Shown here in pieces: positions 10,551 through 20,762 of a DNA stretch of 64,000 nt (the first letter of the stretch is position 1; each line of letters begins with the position of its first letter). Source of the DNA: Pristionchus mayeri (taxonomy: Eukaryota; Nematoda; Chromadorea; Rhabditida; Neodiplogasteridae); NCBI GenBank assembly GCA_036245805.1, contig BTRK01000006.1, positions 6,861,613 to 6,925,612 of the forward strand. Direction: 5' to 3'. Both the position numbers and the translations under genes were made by a program. The notes below the pieces were generated by a model. The model had not been told where the DNA came from, did not search any database, and saw only the letters and a list, made by a program, of their open reading frames with translations.

Positions 10551-11854
10551 TCAAACAAATTGACCAAGGAAGAGTATGCCATCGTTTTTGAGGACGCCGA
10601 AGAGGAAGGGACGGTCGATATGTATTATTTGAGATACGCTATTGATAGAGGAAACAAGGTTCATATTCATCATTGTCGACGCAGCTGCTTCCGTCCCCTT
10701 TTCATCCAACTACAAAATGTATATTTTTTCGAGTCCATTCAATTCCGTATCTAAGTTATTTTGAACCGCATAATAATATCCCTACTATACTCTGCGATAC
10801 AATTTGGAAGGGAGCCAACAGTTTCCCTTCTTTCGTTTCCGCAGGAAAATAATGAAAATTTGAGCTAACTATATGTAATATACACTCAATATTTACTCGC
10901 CTCAAAAACTGCGCTGTGCGTGATCTTTGAAACCTTGAGTGGAGATGACGAAATCTGTAAAGAATTCAGGAGGATAATGTAATAAATCAATATTGATCAG
11001 GATAGTAGTAAAGTACCTTGGAGAGGTCCGCTCCATTACTGAAGAGGCTCTTGACACCCATTTTCGAAAGCAGCTCAACTCCATCTAGTTTTGACTTAAT
11101 CTTCATCTTAGGAACAGTTATCTGCAAAAGAATAATAAAGCAAATTCAATTTACGGGAACACACTAACATGAACGTTCCTTCTAGTAGCTCCCTTGAGGA
11201 CACTCTGTAGTCTCTCTCCGGTTAATCCGTTTAGCATAGTTCCAACATTTGAAGACTTGTTAGGCATGAGATAGAAGAAGCTGTATTTAGGATCCTGAAA
11301 TAATCAATGATTTTCATTGTTAATCTTGCACAACTATCGTTTTGTCCCTGTGATCAATTTGTTTATACATATTCAGTAAATGCTATTTTTCACAGGACCA
11401 CGTATTCCATGATGAGCACAGTTCCGATGTCGTTGTCCAGATTGATACGAAACGAGCTTCCAGAATGCATGAAAGGGATCTAAAATATGAATGTTGATCT
11501 TTTTTTTTCTCGGAAAGATAAAAAAATTCAAAAACCTCTCTTTCTCCATTTACGCCATGGAAGGTTCGAGGATTAGTAGATCTCGAGTCGAATGGAACTT
11601 TTCATTTGCCAAGGAAATAAATAGCATTTATGAGAATTGCCTTGACCTGTGATATACTGATTAGTATTCAATGTTAGAACAACATGACTCTAGTTATCTC
11701 CAATTAATGTGAACCACGTGGTCTGATCTTGCAATTTCACGTACATTGCCGGAAATGTCACCACATCCTTGATCATTCCGTTTGTCGCACTACTCACGAA
11801 GGAATTCATCCTATTCGCTGCTTCACTTTTCTGGCTGAATGAAATCGGCTCCAC
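10551..11854 (-). pseudogene. Serpin C: 5'-truncated serpin, exons 4-10, with nonsense codon
   Basis: Exons: 4 from 11854, 5 at 11536..11646, 6 at 11399..11479, 7 at 11169..11294, 8 at 11017..11121, 9 at 10901..10954, 10 at 10551..10709. The last exon gives hinge LDEKGTEAAASTMM, loop NMNLVSSINSVSQ and DRPFLFGVLKND, then stop; predicted P1-P1' is Val-Ser. Exons 7, 8 and 9 have the exact lengths of the paralogues (126, 105, 54). Lesions: exon 5 has TGA where serpin B has the Trp codon of GKWQIPF, and exon 4 is about 10 bp short near its donor, breaking phase. Exon 9 uses a GC donor (GAG|GCGAGT). Exons 1-3 are absent; the serpin B 3' end follows within 460 bp. Either a decayed tandem copy, or an exon cassette formerly spliced from serpin B. 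Confidence 0.85.
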
Positions 11855-12054
11855 CTGTAAAATCAGAAATTCATATCGATCGCATTCTGAATTGGCAAAT
11901 TGCGCTCATCAAATGTTCACAGATGGAGTTATCACCCTTTCGCGCCTGAAACACATCTGAAAATAATTCACAATTGCCAGAAAAATGAACACCAAGTCAT
12001 GCTCACGCTCTCTTCCCTCCATGCACTCTTCTGTCCTGCCAGATCAACGAGAGT

Positions 12055-12108
12055 GCGCGCGGAATGGAGGGACTCACAAATGGAAATTTGTGAGGCTCTC
12101 CATTCTAG
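12055..12108. repeat. Hairpin between serpins B and C
   Basis: Imperfect inverted repeat AATGGAGGGACTCACAAAT / ATTTGTGAGGCTCTCCATT with a 2-4 base loop. It lies in the 460-bp gap between exon 4 of serpin C and the serpin B stop. Could be a tiny foldback element or a transcript 3'-end structure. Confidence 0.6.
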
Positions 12109-12316
12109 TAGGTCTATCGGTCAGACCATGACCAACCAAGTGAAGTGTTGAGGGACAAATGCAACCACAATTGGAGATCAAAGCCTCCTAGAAGCACACC
12201 TTCTCAATTGACGAGTGGTTGTGTTCACTTCTTCTGAACTTTGACATTGAAGGCAAAAGGTTAAACCCGATTAGGTCTCATAGATATCGTAAATTGTGTA
12301 TTTATCACAAACAGAT

Positions 12317-14313
12317 TCAAACGAATTGCCCAATGAAGATAATATCATTGTTTCTGCGCACTCCGAAGAGGAAAGGACGGTCGAAGGTGATGGAAGGAGG
12401 ACCTTTACTGAAGGCCGACGCCAGGACCATCCGGAGCACACTTGATGCGGCCCCCTCGGTGCCTTTCTCGTCAACCTGAAACACCGTATTCAGTTACTTT
12501 CAGTTCATTCAATTAAACATTCGACTAAAATATAATTTTAGTCATTCTACCCACCTCAATAACTGCGTGGTGCGTGATCTTCGATACTTTGAGTGGAGTG
12601 GAGCAAATCTGTGAATAATTGATCGTGAATAATAAAACAATGAATTGTTTAGTAAATGTATGGTACATTGGAGAGGTCCGTGCTATCACTGAAGATGCTC
12701 TTGACGCCCAACTTCGAAAGAAGGTTATTTCCATCTAGATTGGACTCAATCTAAATTTGGGAACAACTATCTGTAAAGTAGGTTCGTAATTCAGATGAAA
12801 TGATCGAAAAACTTGCATCAACTTCCATGTCGGCAGCTCCTCTGAGGAGATACATTAGTTTCTCCCCGGTTAAACCATTCAACATTGTTTCGATATTCTT
12901 GTTTGGCATGACGTAGAAGAAGCTGTACTCGGGATCCTGACATAGGCATGCCAATTTTCTGAATACCAGCCCTATCCACTTATTTGCATTCCATAATTTA
13001 GCTGACATTGCAAGTCATAATACACTAATTAAATATCCTTCCTATGTATCCACGTGCTTACCATTACCCTTTATATTTATTATTAGATTAGCACGAAATT
13101 TTTATTCATTTATTCGATGGATATGTCAATTGATCATTCGAGAATAATGAATACCTTGTAATGCATGATAAGTACGGTTCCGATTTTGTTGTCCAGATTA
13201 GCACGAAAATGCCTACCGTAAATGCTCATAAATGGTATCTAAAATATTTAAATTCCGAAAAGTTAAGCAATTTTTCAAACCTTTCTGTCTCCATTTACTC
13301 CGTGGAAGGTTCGCGGGTCAGTAAATCTTGGGTCAAACGGAATCTGCCATTTACCAAGGAAGTAGATAGCGTTAATGAGAATTGCCTTGGCCTGAATCAT
13401 GGATAAGCAGGGGCACGACTTTCGCAAATGTGGTGATGTCGCATTCCAATTTTTGTTATAAAATCGAGATGGTCTGGAATGTACACTCAACTATGTACGT
13501 ACATCGTTGGAGATTCCATCAGGACTAATGACGTCCTTTATCATTCCGTTTGTCGCGTCATTCACGAATTTGTTCATTTCATTCGCAGCTTCAACTTTTT
13601 GACTAAATTGTATGCTCTCGACCTGAAAAAAAGTGAAGTTGCTTAGAAGAGATGAAACAAGCAACCCAATTCAGAGCAATTTGCCTATTTGCATATATGG
13701 AAAAACATACGAAACAAATTTGCCCACCTTTGCATTGTAGGATGATTCAACATGCATCTGGTAGTAGGTCTTCAGTGAAATCTTCACAGAAATGTTTGCT
13801 AATCTTTTTTTATAACAGTAACTCACAGAGGTATCAACATAGAATCGATTGGCGGAATTGAATGTGACTCCAGTTTTGTTCCTTATTAGCAGAGAAGAGG
13901 CAAGAGAAGCATAGAGGGCTGTCACATCGGAAGCTGAGCAACCTTCAATGAGTTAATATATTATATTAGTCGGCTCATTATTGATTGGTAGATAATTCTC
14001 AGTCGGTAAGGATCAAGTCATCCACTGGTACTCGGAATCAACTAACCATTATTCCTTTTTCTCAAATAGGCTGAGGTGTCAATCTTCATTTCATATCGCC
14101 AGATTGACCCAAATGCAGTTATACCATGACCTCACCATTAAGAAGTAGATTTGTTAGCTCGGCTTGAGTTGCTCCTCCCGCTCCATCATTTATAATCGCA
14201 AGAGCGGTATCAAGTGAGAAGGGAGATAAAACGAATGATTGGGAGGGAGGAGCGGAATTGCGAAGCAGATAAATTGCAAGGGAAGTGGAGAGAAGGGATG
14301 CTGGACAGACCAT
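12317..14313 (-). CDS. Serpin B: ten-exon intracellular-type serpin with one 1-bp frameshift
   Basis: Serine-protease inhibitor, about 366 aa if read through. Exons: 14136..14313, 13827..13942, 13728..13781, 13503..13622, 13281..13391, 13155..13238, 12817..12936, 12667..12770, 12555..12608, 12317..12475. N-terminus MVCPASLLSTSLAIYLL, then SFVLSPFSLDTALAII with GAGGATQAEL; NAIYFLGKWQIPFD and FHGVNG follow; hinge VDEKGTEGAASS; loop VLRMVLASAF; DRPFLFGVRRNN; stop. Predicted P1-P1' Ala-Ser. The start has no typical cleaved signal peptide, so intracellular action is likely. Exon 8 is 104 bp where paralogues C and D have 105: an A is missing after the PKF codons. Everything else is open, so this is either a very young pseudogene or a sequence error. 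Exon 7 uses a GC donor (GAT|GCAAGT). ATG follows directly on TTATAG, an acceptor suited to trans-splicing. Confidence 0.85.
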
Positions 14314-14670
14314 CTATAATGAAGCGAATTATGATTCAAAATCATTCGCAAATAAATTTAGTATTTGCACTAGAACGCCCACTATTTATGCATTCGTAAA
14401 AGTTCTCTAGACCAGCGTTTAATCTAGTTCAGTCCTGACGGCCTTATTTCATCGTTAGAGGGAATTCATGAGGGTGTTGGTGAGCGGAAAATGAGAGCAG
14501 ATGGAGAAACGAGTCACAAAGGATGTATATAACGAGAACGGCCAGCAAATGGTGAACATAAAAACACAATAGTTTAGAGGATGTCGAACAGTGCTATCCT
14601 CGTGCTACACGAATTCTCGCTTGTCAGGCAGAGCGATAGAATACATATAGTAGAGATTAATGTCAACGTT
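14314..14670 (-). promoter_or_regulatory. Serpin B 5' flank, conserved with serpin D
   Basis: About 250-330 bp upstream of ATG lies CACAATAGTTTAGAGGATGT and, further out, TCTCGCTTGTCAGGCAGAGC. The serpin D flank has matching words at 26750 and 26807 (CACAATGGTTTAGAAAACGT, TATCGCTTGTCAGACAGAAC). Shared order and spacing in two complete genes suggest a retained promoter, or simply the extent of the duplication. Confidence 0.5.
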
Positions 14671-14785
14671 GAAGGTAAATTAATGATACTATGCCTCCAG
14701 TCATGAGAGTATGCCGAGCAACAATGAGTCATGGCCTAAACACGGAAATACAACGTTTATCATACCAGCAAATGATAATGATTTA

Positions 14786-15672
14786 TTGGGGTGTCCGGAA
14801 AGTTCGTATAATGCTTCGGAAAAAAGTCAGTTCGCGATCAAATGCAGTGATTGCGCAATCTGTTTGTCAACAATGTATTGCATCATTCTGACGTTGAGTA
14901 GTGAGAGGATTTAATCAGTCTCCTAGTTGCTACATTGATTCTTGTGATGGACTCCCATCTCTACCTCCGAGCAGTTTTACTTCATTATTACCGTCTTAGC
15001 CGATCCGTGAAGGAGGCCCACTCTGCCCTGGCCCAGTCGGAAGGAGCTGACGCCCCCTCCATACCCTTCTGCTATAAGTGGTTCTCCCGCTTCAAGAAAG
15101 GGGAGTTTGGTCTCGATGATCAACCCCGCTCTGGAAGCCCTCCCTCCCTCGATCAGCCTCTCGTTCTCCGCACACTGAAGCGCAAGCCCTTGGCCAGTGT
15201 GCGTGAGTTGAAGAAGGATACTGGTACTCCCAGATCAACGGTGTCCGATATCCTCCATCGATCTGGGAAGAAGCCGAAACTCCCACAAGTCATTCCCCAT
15301 GACCTCTCCCCCGAACAGCTGAAAAATCGTGTTCAAGTCTGTCGGGAATTACTCCATCGTAGATCCAATCTTCGATGGGTCAATTCCATCATCGCTACAG
15401 ATGAGAAGTGGATCACGTACGATAACCCTGTGAGGAGACTGCAATGGGTGGATGCAGATGAGAAGCCCACGCCCGTCCCGAAGAAGGAAGAGCACGGAAA
15501 GAAGGAACTCCCCTGCTTCTTCTTCTCAGTGCTCGGTCCCATCTACTGGGAGATCCTCGCCCCTGGCACCAGCATCAATGCCGACCTCTTCTCTGAACAA
15601 CTGGAAGATGTCGCGATCAGAGACCCTCCTTGTCGTGATTGCAGAATGTTACTTTCTTTTAGCAAAAGCTAA
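14786..15672 (+). mobile_element. Mariner-family transposon, 5' part only
   Basis: A left terminal repeat, GGGGTGTCCGGAAAGTTCGT at 14788-14807, is typical of mariner ends. The transposase frame follows. No matching inverted end was found to the right; the element is cut off after the first catalytic region and its 3' portion is replaced by a duplicated segment and satellite. Confidence 0.8.
14947..15672 (+). pseudogene. Truncated mariner transposase
   Basis: From ATG 14947 (MDSHLYLRAVLLHYYRL). DNA-binding helix-turn-helix region includes CYKWFSRFKKGEFGLDDQPR and RSGSPPS, a linker, then ATDEKWITYDNPVRRLQW with the first catalytic aspartate (TDEKW; the usual form is GDEKW) and INADLFSEQLEDV. 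The domain with the second and third catalytic aspartates (HDNARPH region and beyond) is missing: after LEDV the frame runs into unrelated sequence and stops at 15672. About 240 codons against roughly 340-350 in the family. It cannot be active. Confidence 0.88.
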
Positions 15673-17114
15673 ATATTCATATATGAATTACTACATAAAG
15701 AAATATCGTAACGTCTGTCTCTGTCTGTCTGTCTGTCTGTCTGTCCCTTTGTTTGTCTGTCACCCTTTTTCTTCAAATCGATGTAATTCGGTTCAAAATC
15801 ATCCTATGTGCATGGGACCTTGACCATATGAACTCCCTTCACGAGTACTTTCAAAATTTGATCTTTGATCTTTGTAGTTTGTAGTTTGATCTTTTCCTTC
15901 AAATGGCTCTAACTCGGCTCAAACGTATCCGTGCGACTTCGGACCTTGACCATTGGCATCCCCGCGATGAACACTTTCACAATTTGACACTTGATCTTTG
16001 ATCTCTTTCTTCAAATCGCTCTAGCTTTGCTCAAACACGTCCTACAGCGCTACGACCTTGACCGTTGGCATCCCCATGGCGAGCGCTTTTAAAGTTTGAT
16101 CTTTGTAGTTTGTAGTTTGATCTTTTTCTTCAAATCGCTCTAACTCGCTTCAAAATCATCGTAGAAGGATAGGACCTTGACTGTTGGCATCCCACGGCGA
16201 TGTCATTCCCCATGACCTCTCCCCCGAACAGCTGAAAAATCGTGTTCAAGTCTGTCGGGAATTACTCCATCGTAGATCCAATCTTCGATGGGTCAATTCC
16301 ATCATCGCTACAGATGAGAAGTGGATCACGTACGATAACCCTGTGAGGAGACTGCAATGGGTGGATGCAGATGAGAAGCCCACGCCCGTCCCGAAGAAGG
16401 AAGAGCACGGAAAGAAGGAACTCCCCTGCTTCTTCTTCTCAGTGCTCGGTCCCATCTACTGGGAGATCCTCGCCCCTGGCACCAGCATCAATGCCGACCT
16501 CTTCTCTGAACAACTGGAAGATGTCGCGATCAGAGACCCTCCTTGTCGTGATTGCAGAATGTTACTTTCTTTTAGCAAAAGCTAAATATTCATATATGAA
16601 TTACTACATAAAGAAATATCGTAACGTCTGTCTCTGTCTGTCTGTCTGTCTGTCTGTCCCTTTGTTTGTCTGTCACCCTTTTTCTTCAAATCGATGTAAT
16701 TCGGTTCAAAATCATCCTATGTGCATGGGACCTTGACCATATGAACTCCCTTCACGAGTACTTTCAAAATTTGATCTTTGATCTTTGTAGTTTGTAGTTT
16801 GATCTTTTCCTTCAAATGGCTCTAACTCGGCTCAAACGTATCCGTGCGACTTCGGACCTTGACCATTGGCATCCCCGCGATGAACACTTTCACAATTTGA
16901 CACTTGATCTTTGATCTCTTTCTTCAAATCGCTCTAGCTTTGCTCAAACACGTCCTACAGCGCTACGACCTTGACCGTTGGCATCCCCATGGCGAGCGCT
17001 TTTAAAGTTTGATCTTTGTAGTTTGTAGTTTGATCTTTTTCTTCAAATCGCTCTAACTCGCTTCAAAATCATCGTAGAAGGATAGGACCTTGACTGTTGG
17101 CATCCCACGGCGAT
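15289..17114. repeat. Perfect 913-bp tandem duplication including half a transposase
   Basis: 15289-16201 is repeated directly as 16202-17114, with no difference seen in the transposase part, the TCTG run or the satellite. The junction GGCGAT|GTCATTCC shows where the second copy begins. The second copy contains transposase residues from VIPHDLSPEQLKNR to the end (16203-16585). Sequence identity implies a very recent event or an assembly duplication. Confidence 0.88.
15714..15760. repeat. TCTG/CTGT microsatellite
   Basis: Tandem TCTG units just after the truncated transposase; an identical run at 16627-16673 belongs to the second duplication copy. Confidence 0.85.
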
Positions 17115-17375
17115 CGCTTTTAAAGTTTGATCTTTGATCTTTGTAGTTTGTAGTTTGATCTTTTCTTCAAATGGCTCTAACTCGCTTCAAAATCATCGTA
17201 GAAGGATAGGACCTTGACCGTTGGCATCCCACGGCGATCGCTTTTAAAGTTTGATCTTTGATCTTTGTAGTTTTTATTTTGATCTTTTTCTTCAAATGGC
17301 TCTAACTCGCTTCAAAATCATCGTAGAAGGATAGGACCTTGACCGTTGGCATCCTCACGACGAGCACTTTCAGCA
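15760..17375. repeat. ~116-127 bp satellite array
   Basis: About ten copies of a unit containing TTCTTCAAATCGCTCTAACT, then GGACCTTGACCGTTGGCATC, then GCTTTTAAAGTTTGATCTTT. Starts are near 15769, 15895, 16011, 16127, 16682, 16808, 16924, 17040, 17166 and 17288. Copies 5-8 were produced by the 913-bp duplication; the last three are the most alike. Confidence 0.82.
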
Positions 17376-17478
17376 CATACAACATGGTGCATTTTACCAA
17401 ATCGCAAAAAACTCAAATGCACCCCGTGTACCACACGCCACACCATCCCAACCTGCTCTCTTTCCACGCAGCGTAAGC

Positions 17479-17585
17479 GTTGTGAAAGGCTCGTGAGGCC
17501 GAGGGTGATTCGAAAAAGTTGGGATGGGGCAAAGCCCCATCCCAACTTTTTCGAATTGCCCGAGGCCTCACGAGCCTTTTACAAC
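17479..17585. repeat. Near-perfect palindrome (52-bp arms)
   Basis: Arms 17479-17530 and 17533-17585 (GTTGTGAAAGGCTCGTGAGG / CCTCACGAGCCTTTTACAAC, with AGTTGGGATGGGGC at the centre) and only a 2-base loop. A diverged second copy is at 17725-17827; there the central AGTTGGGATGGGG is a direct, not inverted, repeat. Likely a small foldback element. Confidence 0.85.
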
Positions 17586-17724
17586 ATTTTAAGCAGGCTT
17601 CTACTTGCATACCTTAGAACACGGTAGCGTAGTTATTTTCGCATTCATAAACCCATATTTTGAAATATAGCACATAGCTGTTGTAACATCTGCCCAACTT
17701 GCTCTCACTCCCCGCAGCGTAAGC

Positions 17725-17827
17725 GTTGTGAAAGACTCGTGAGGCCGAGGGTGATTCGAAAAAGTTGGGATGGGGCGAAAAGTTGGGATGGGGAGAATTG
17801 CCCGAGGCCTCACGAGCCTTTTACAAC
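17725..17827. repeat. Second copy of the GTGAGGCC palindrome, with altered centre
   Basis: Outer arms match 17479-17585, but the centre reads AGTTGGGATGGGG twice in the same direction. The two copies share flanks (GCGTAAGCGTTGTG, ACAACATTTTAAGCA), so they arose by duplication. Confidence 0.75.
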
Positions 17828-17918
17828 ATTTTAAGCATGCTCTCACCAGTCGCGTCCAATTGTTATCCTTAAAACACAACCCCGCGAACCACGTAGCGAC
17901 CGAAGGTCGCTAGTTTCG

Positions 17919-18302
17919 ATTTAAAGATGGAGTGTTAGCAAAGTTGAACTTTTGACGCTGACATAGCAATGATCTAGCCTACCCTTCAAAGATCATAGCG
18001 CGAGCTAAGAAGGTAGGAACCATCGTTCCCATATCTCAGCGGCAGAGCAGCTGCCATCGGTAGGTTGCGGGTTCGATTCCCACCCAAAGATTTTTGACAA
18101 ATCTTCGATATATTTGAATTCCCGCACGTCCCGTCCCTATCAAGGACTATCAGTGCTCATGGCACTCTGCCAACTACTGATAACTCGGTTCAAAATAAAG
18201 ATGTGATTTTGAAATTTTCAGAATCTCTGATGGGTATGAAAAGCTTGGCCATGGTAATGACAGCGTCAAAAGTTCAACTTTGCTGACACTCCTTCTTTAA
18301 AT
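17919..18302. mobile_element. Non-autonomous TIR element carrying a tRNA-like promoter
   Basis: Terminal inverted repeats of ~44 bp (17919-17962 and 18259-18302; AGCAAAGTTGAACTTTTGAC and its complement, few mismatches) bound 384 bp without a long ORF. Inside is a tRNA-like stretch. Close duplication of the ends fits a MITE; the internal Pol III-like boxes are unusual for one. Confidence 0.75.
18024..18090 (+). other. tRNA-like sequence (A box and B box), probably not a functional tRNA
   Basis: A-box-like TATCTCAGCGGC at 18032-18043 and a perfect B-box word GGTTCGATTCC at 18070-18080, at near-tRNA spacing. The T arm almost pairs (GCGGG / CCCAC), but I could not form an acceptor stem or a clean anticodon arm. 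It is either a tRNA pseudogene or a tRNA-derived SINE head captured in the TIR element. Confidence 0.5.
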
Positions 18303-19841
18303 ATTGTAGATAAAGTGAACAAAAATGTTTCTCCAGTGGTCAATAACAGCGATATCATCGATGAAGCAATTACATGAAGGGTTCCATTTGGGAAAAACAT
18401 TAATTTGCCACGCTTTTGTTCAGGTCTTAGAGCATTTGAAAAAATGCAGAAAGCAACAAATGGTCGATGGCGTGGCCGATATTGCGCGCCCTGCAACTCA
18501 CTCATCCTACATCATCTCCTCGGTCAGAAAGAGCAAAGAGAGAACTTTAAATTATGTAGGGCAAATGAGATAACTTTACAGTCTGGAAAGCTCCCAAAAA
18601 ACCGGAAAAATCAGAAGTACACTCACATCAATGTTAATGTGATCGTACATCTCATGTAGTGGGTCGTGTGTATGAGCCGCTGCTTGATAATAAATTCGTG
18701 TCTGCGATTAAACGGAAGCGTATTTTCCGAATTTTCATAACTAGGGCGTTCATGATGTATAATGATCGCGCGGCCTGATTTTATATTCCACGAAGGACTC
18801 AGAGTGATTGCTTCTTCGTTCGTGTCGCGCGTAGAAACTAATAGTGAAACATATCAGATCAATAAGGTTTTGAACGAAAAATAATTTCACAGATTTCGAT
18901 TGTGTTTCGTATCTATGCGAAATTCTGTCAAATTGAAGTAAAATTAATATGTATCACATCGGTTAATGTAGTTTTATAATAATACAACGATTAGAAGAAT
19001 CTTGGTAAGATATCGAGACACTTACATCTTACGTTTGTCTGCTTCTATCGATGCTACACACTTTCTCGCTGCTCTCACTTTTCCATAGGTCTTGCATTTT
19101 GTGTAAGATCAGTCCCGAGACACGAACTTCTCCTATTCGTAGACTATGTAATCGGTTCACTCCATCGAACGCAACTATCAGCTGATGTTGTGATTTATCA
19201 GTTGTCATTTGTTAAATTTGAATCCCACTTGTGAATAGCATTATTATCAGCGCTTGTACGATCCTTGAACATGATGCAGCCTTTATTTCAAAATCTTGAA
19301 TTCGTGAAACTATGCTACGCCAGTGGTTATTAAGAGTGATATCATCGACGAAGCAATAACTCGTTGGCTAAGATTGGAAAAATTAAATCAAAACTAATAT
19401 TGTCGACAAAGTTGGCCAGATCTTAGTCAATGATAAAACTGCAGAAAAGAGCAGATTGTTGAACGACAAGGCCGATATAATCGACTACTATTGCACAGTA
19501 CGAGCAATTGGGAGATCCAATTGGGAATTCGAACGGGTCAGAAGTCTCCCGATGTCATTGCGATCGTGTTTCTCATGATAGTGGCTCATGTGCATGAGCC
19601 GCTGCTTGGTAATCAATTTGCATCTGTGATAGAAGATAGTTTCCGAATTAACTAGGACATGTTAAAACTGTATCATGATCGCTAGTTTTATTTGGCAATT
19701 ACTCGAGCCGCCAGAGTAGTATATCATTGTCAAATTCCCATTTTCTTACAGTCCTCATCGTGGTCATAATCAATTCACACATCACTGATTTTGTTTGTTC
19801 ATGACCAAGTGGGAGATGATCTTTATCACAACATGAGCAAA
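18303..19841. other. Intergenic with a diverged internal duplication
   Basis: Segments near 18340-18780 and 19325-19690 share words in order (GATATCATCGATGAAGCAAT / GATATCATCGACGAAGCAAT; CATGTGCATGAGCCGCTGCT-type; ATGATCGC). No coding signal was found in either copy. The serpin D stop lies directly to the right. Confidence 0.5.
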
Positions 19842-20762
19842 TTACACATATTGTCCAATACATAGAATATCGTCGTTTCTGAGTATACCAAAGAGGAAGG
19901 GGCGGTCAATGATTATGGCTTCAGGGGAAGCAATGACGTCACGCTTTGAGTAGGCGAAGATTGTAGTGGGCGCTGCGGTTCCGGTTCCAATTTCATCCAT
20001 CTGAATAAGCGAATTGAGTGCCGTCAGTGAGAACGTTTTGGGGCATTAGGTCGGATGAGAGCCAAAAAAGCACCAACAATTTCTCATTAGGTTCCCACGC
20101 TGTCAAAAGATCAAAATACACTAATGGGAAATATTTATGTTTCTCATCCTCTCTAGTGCCTCGAATAAAATCGGACAACTCACCAAAATCACCACCTTGT
20201 GCTCGATCTTGGACACCTTGAGAGGAGCGGGGGTAATCTGCGAAAAGCCGTTGACAAATGCTGAGGGAGAAACATTACCTTGGATAGGTCGGCATCATTA
20301 CTAAACAAAGACTTGACGCCTAACTTGGGCAGAATCTCCGCTCCATCCAGGTTGGACTTGACCATGAACATGGGGACTATAATCTGCAAAGTAGTTCAGC
20401 TGCTTGGGAACTTGTTTAATCTTGGAATAATTACATCCCTATGAGTCAGATGTTAATGAGAACGAAGAAGAATATTGAAACTTGATCTGATATTAACATA
20501 AGAAGTGCTTCAGATTAGTTACAAAAGTTACAATTACATTAACGTTCATGCTGGTTGCTGCTTTGAGAACGCTCATTAGTTTCTCTCCGTTTAGACCGTT
20601 GAGCATCGTTTCAATTCAATTCAATTCAATTCAATTATTTATTCCGTTCATGTGGGAATATTCAAGATATCATTGTGGAATGGTGTCGAAAAACGGAGGT
20701 CCGTCGATCTGGTCGAATCGGGTTTGCTTGCAGCAAGGGTATAGAAGGGAAGGGGTGGGTTC

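Noticed and set aside
15714..15760. CRISPR-like or regulatory repeat
   Set aside because: Simple TCTG microsatellite without spacers.
18024..18090. Functional tRNA gene
   Set aside because: A and B boxes are present but the acceptor stem and anticodon arm do not form.
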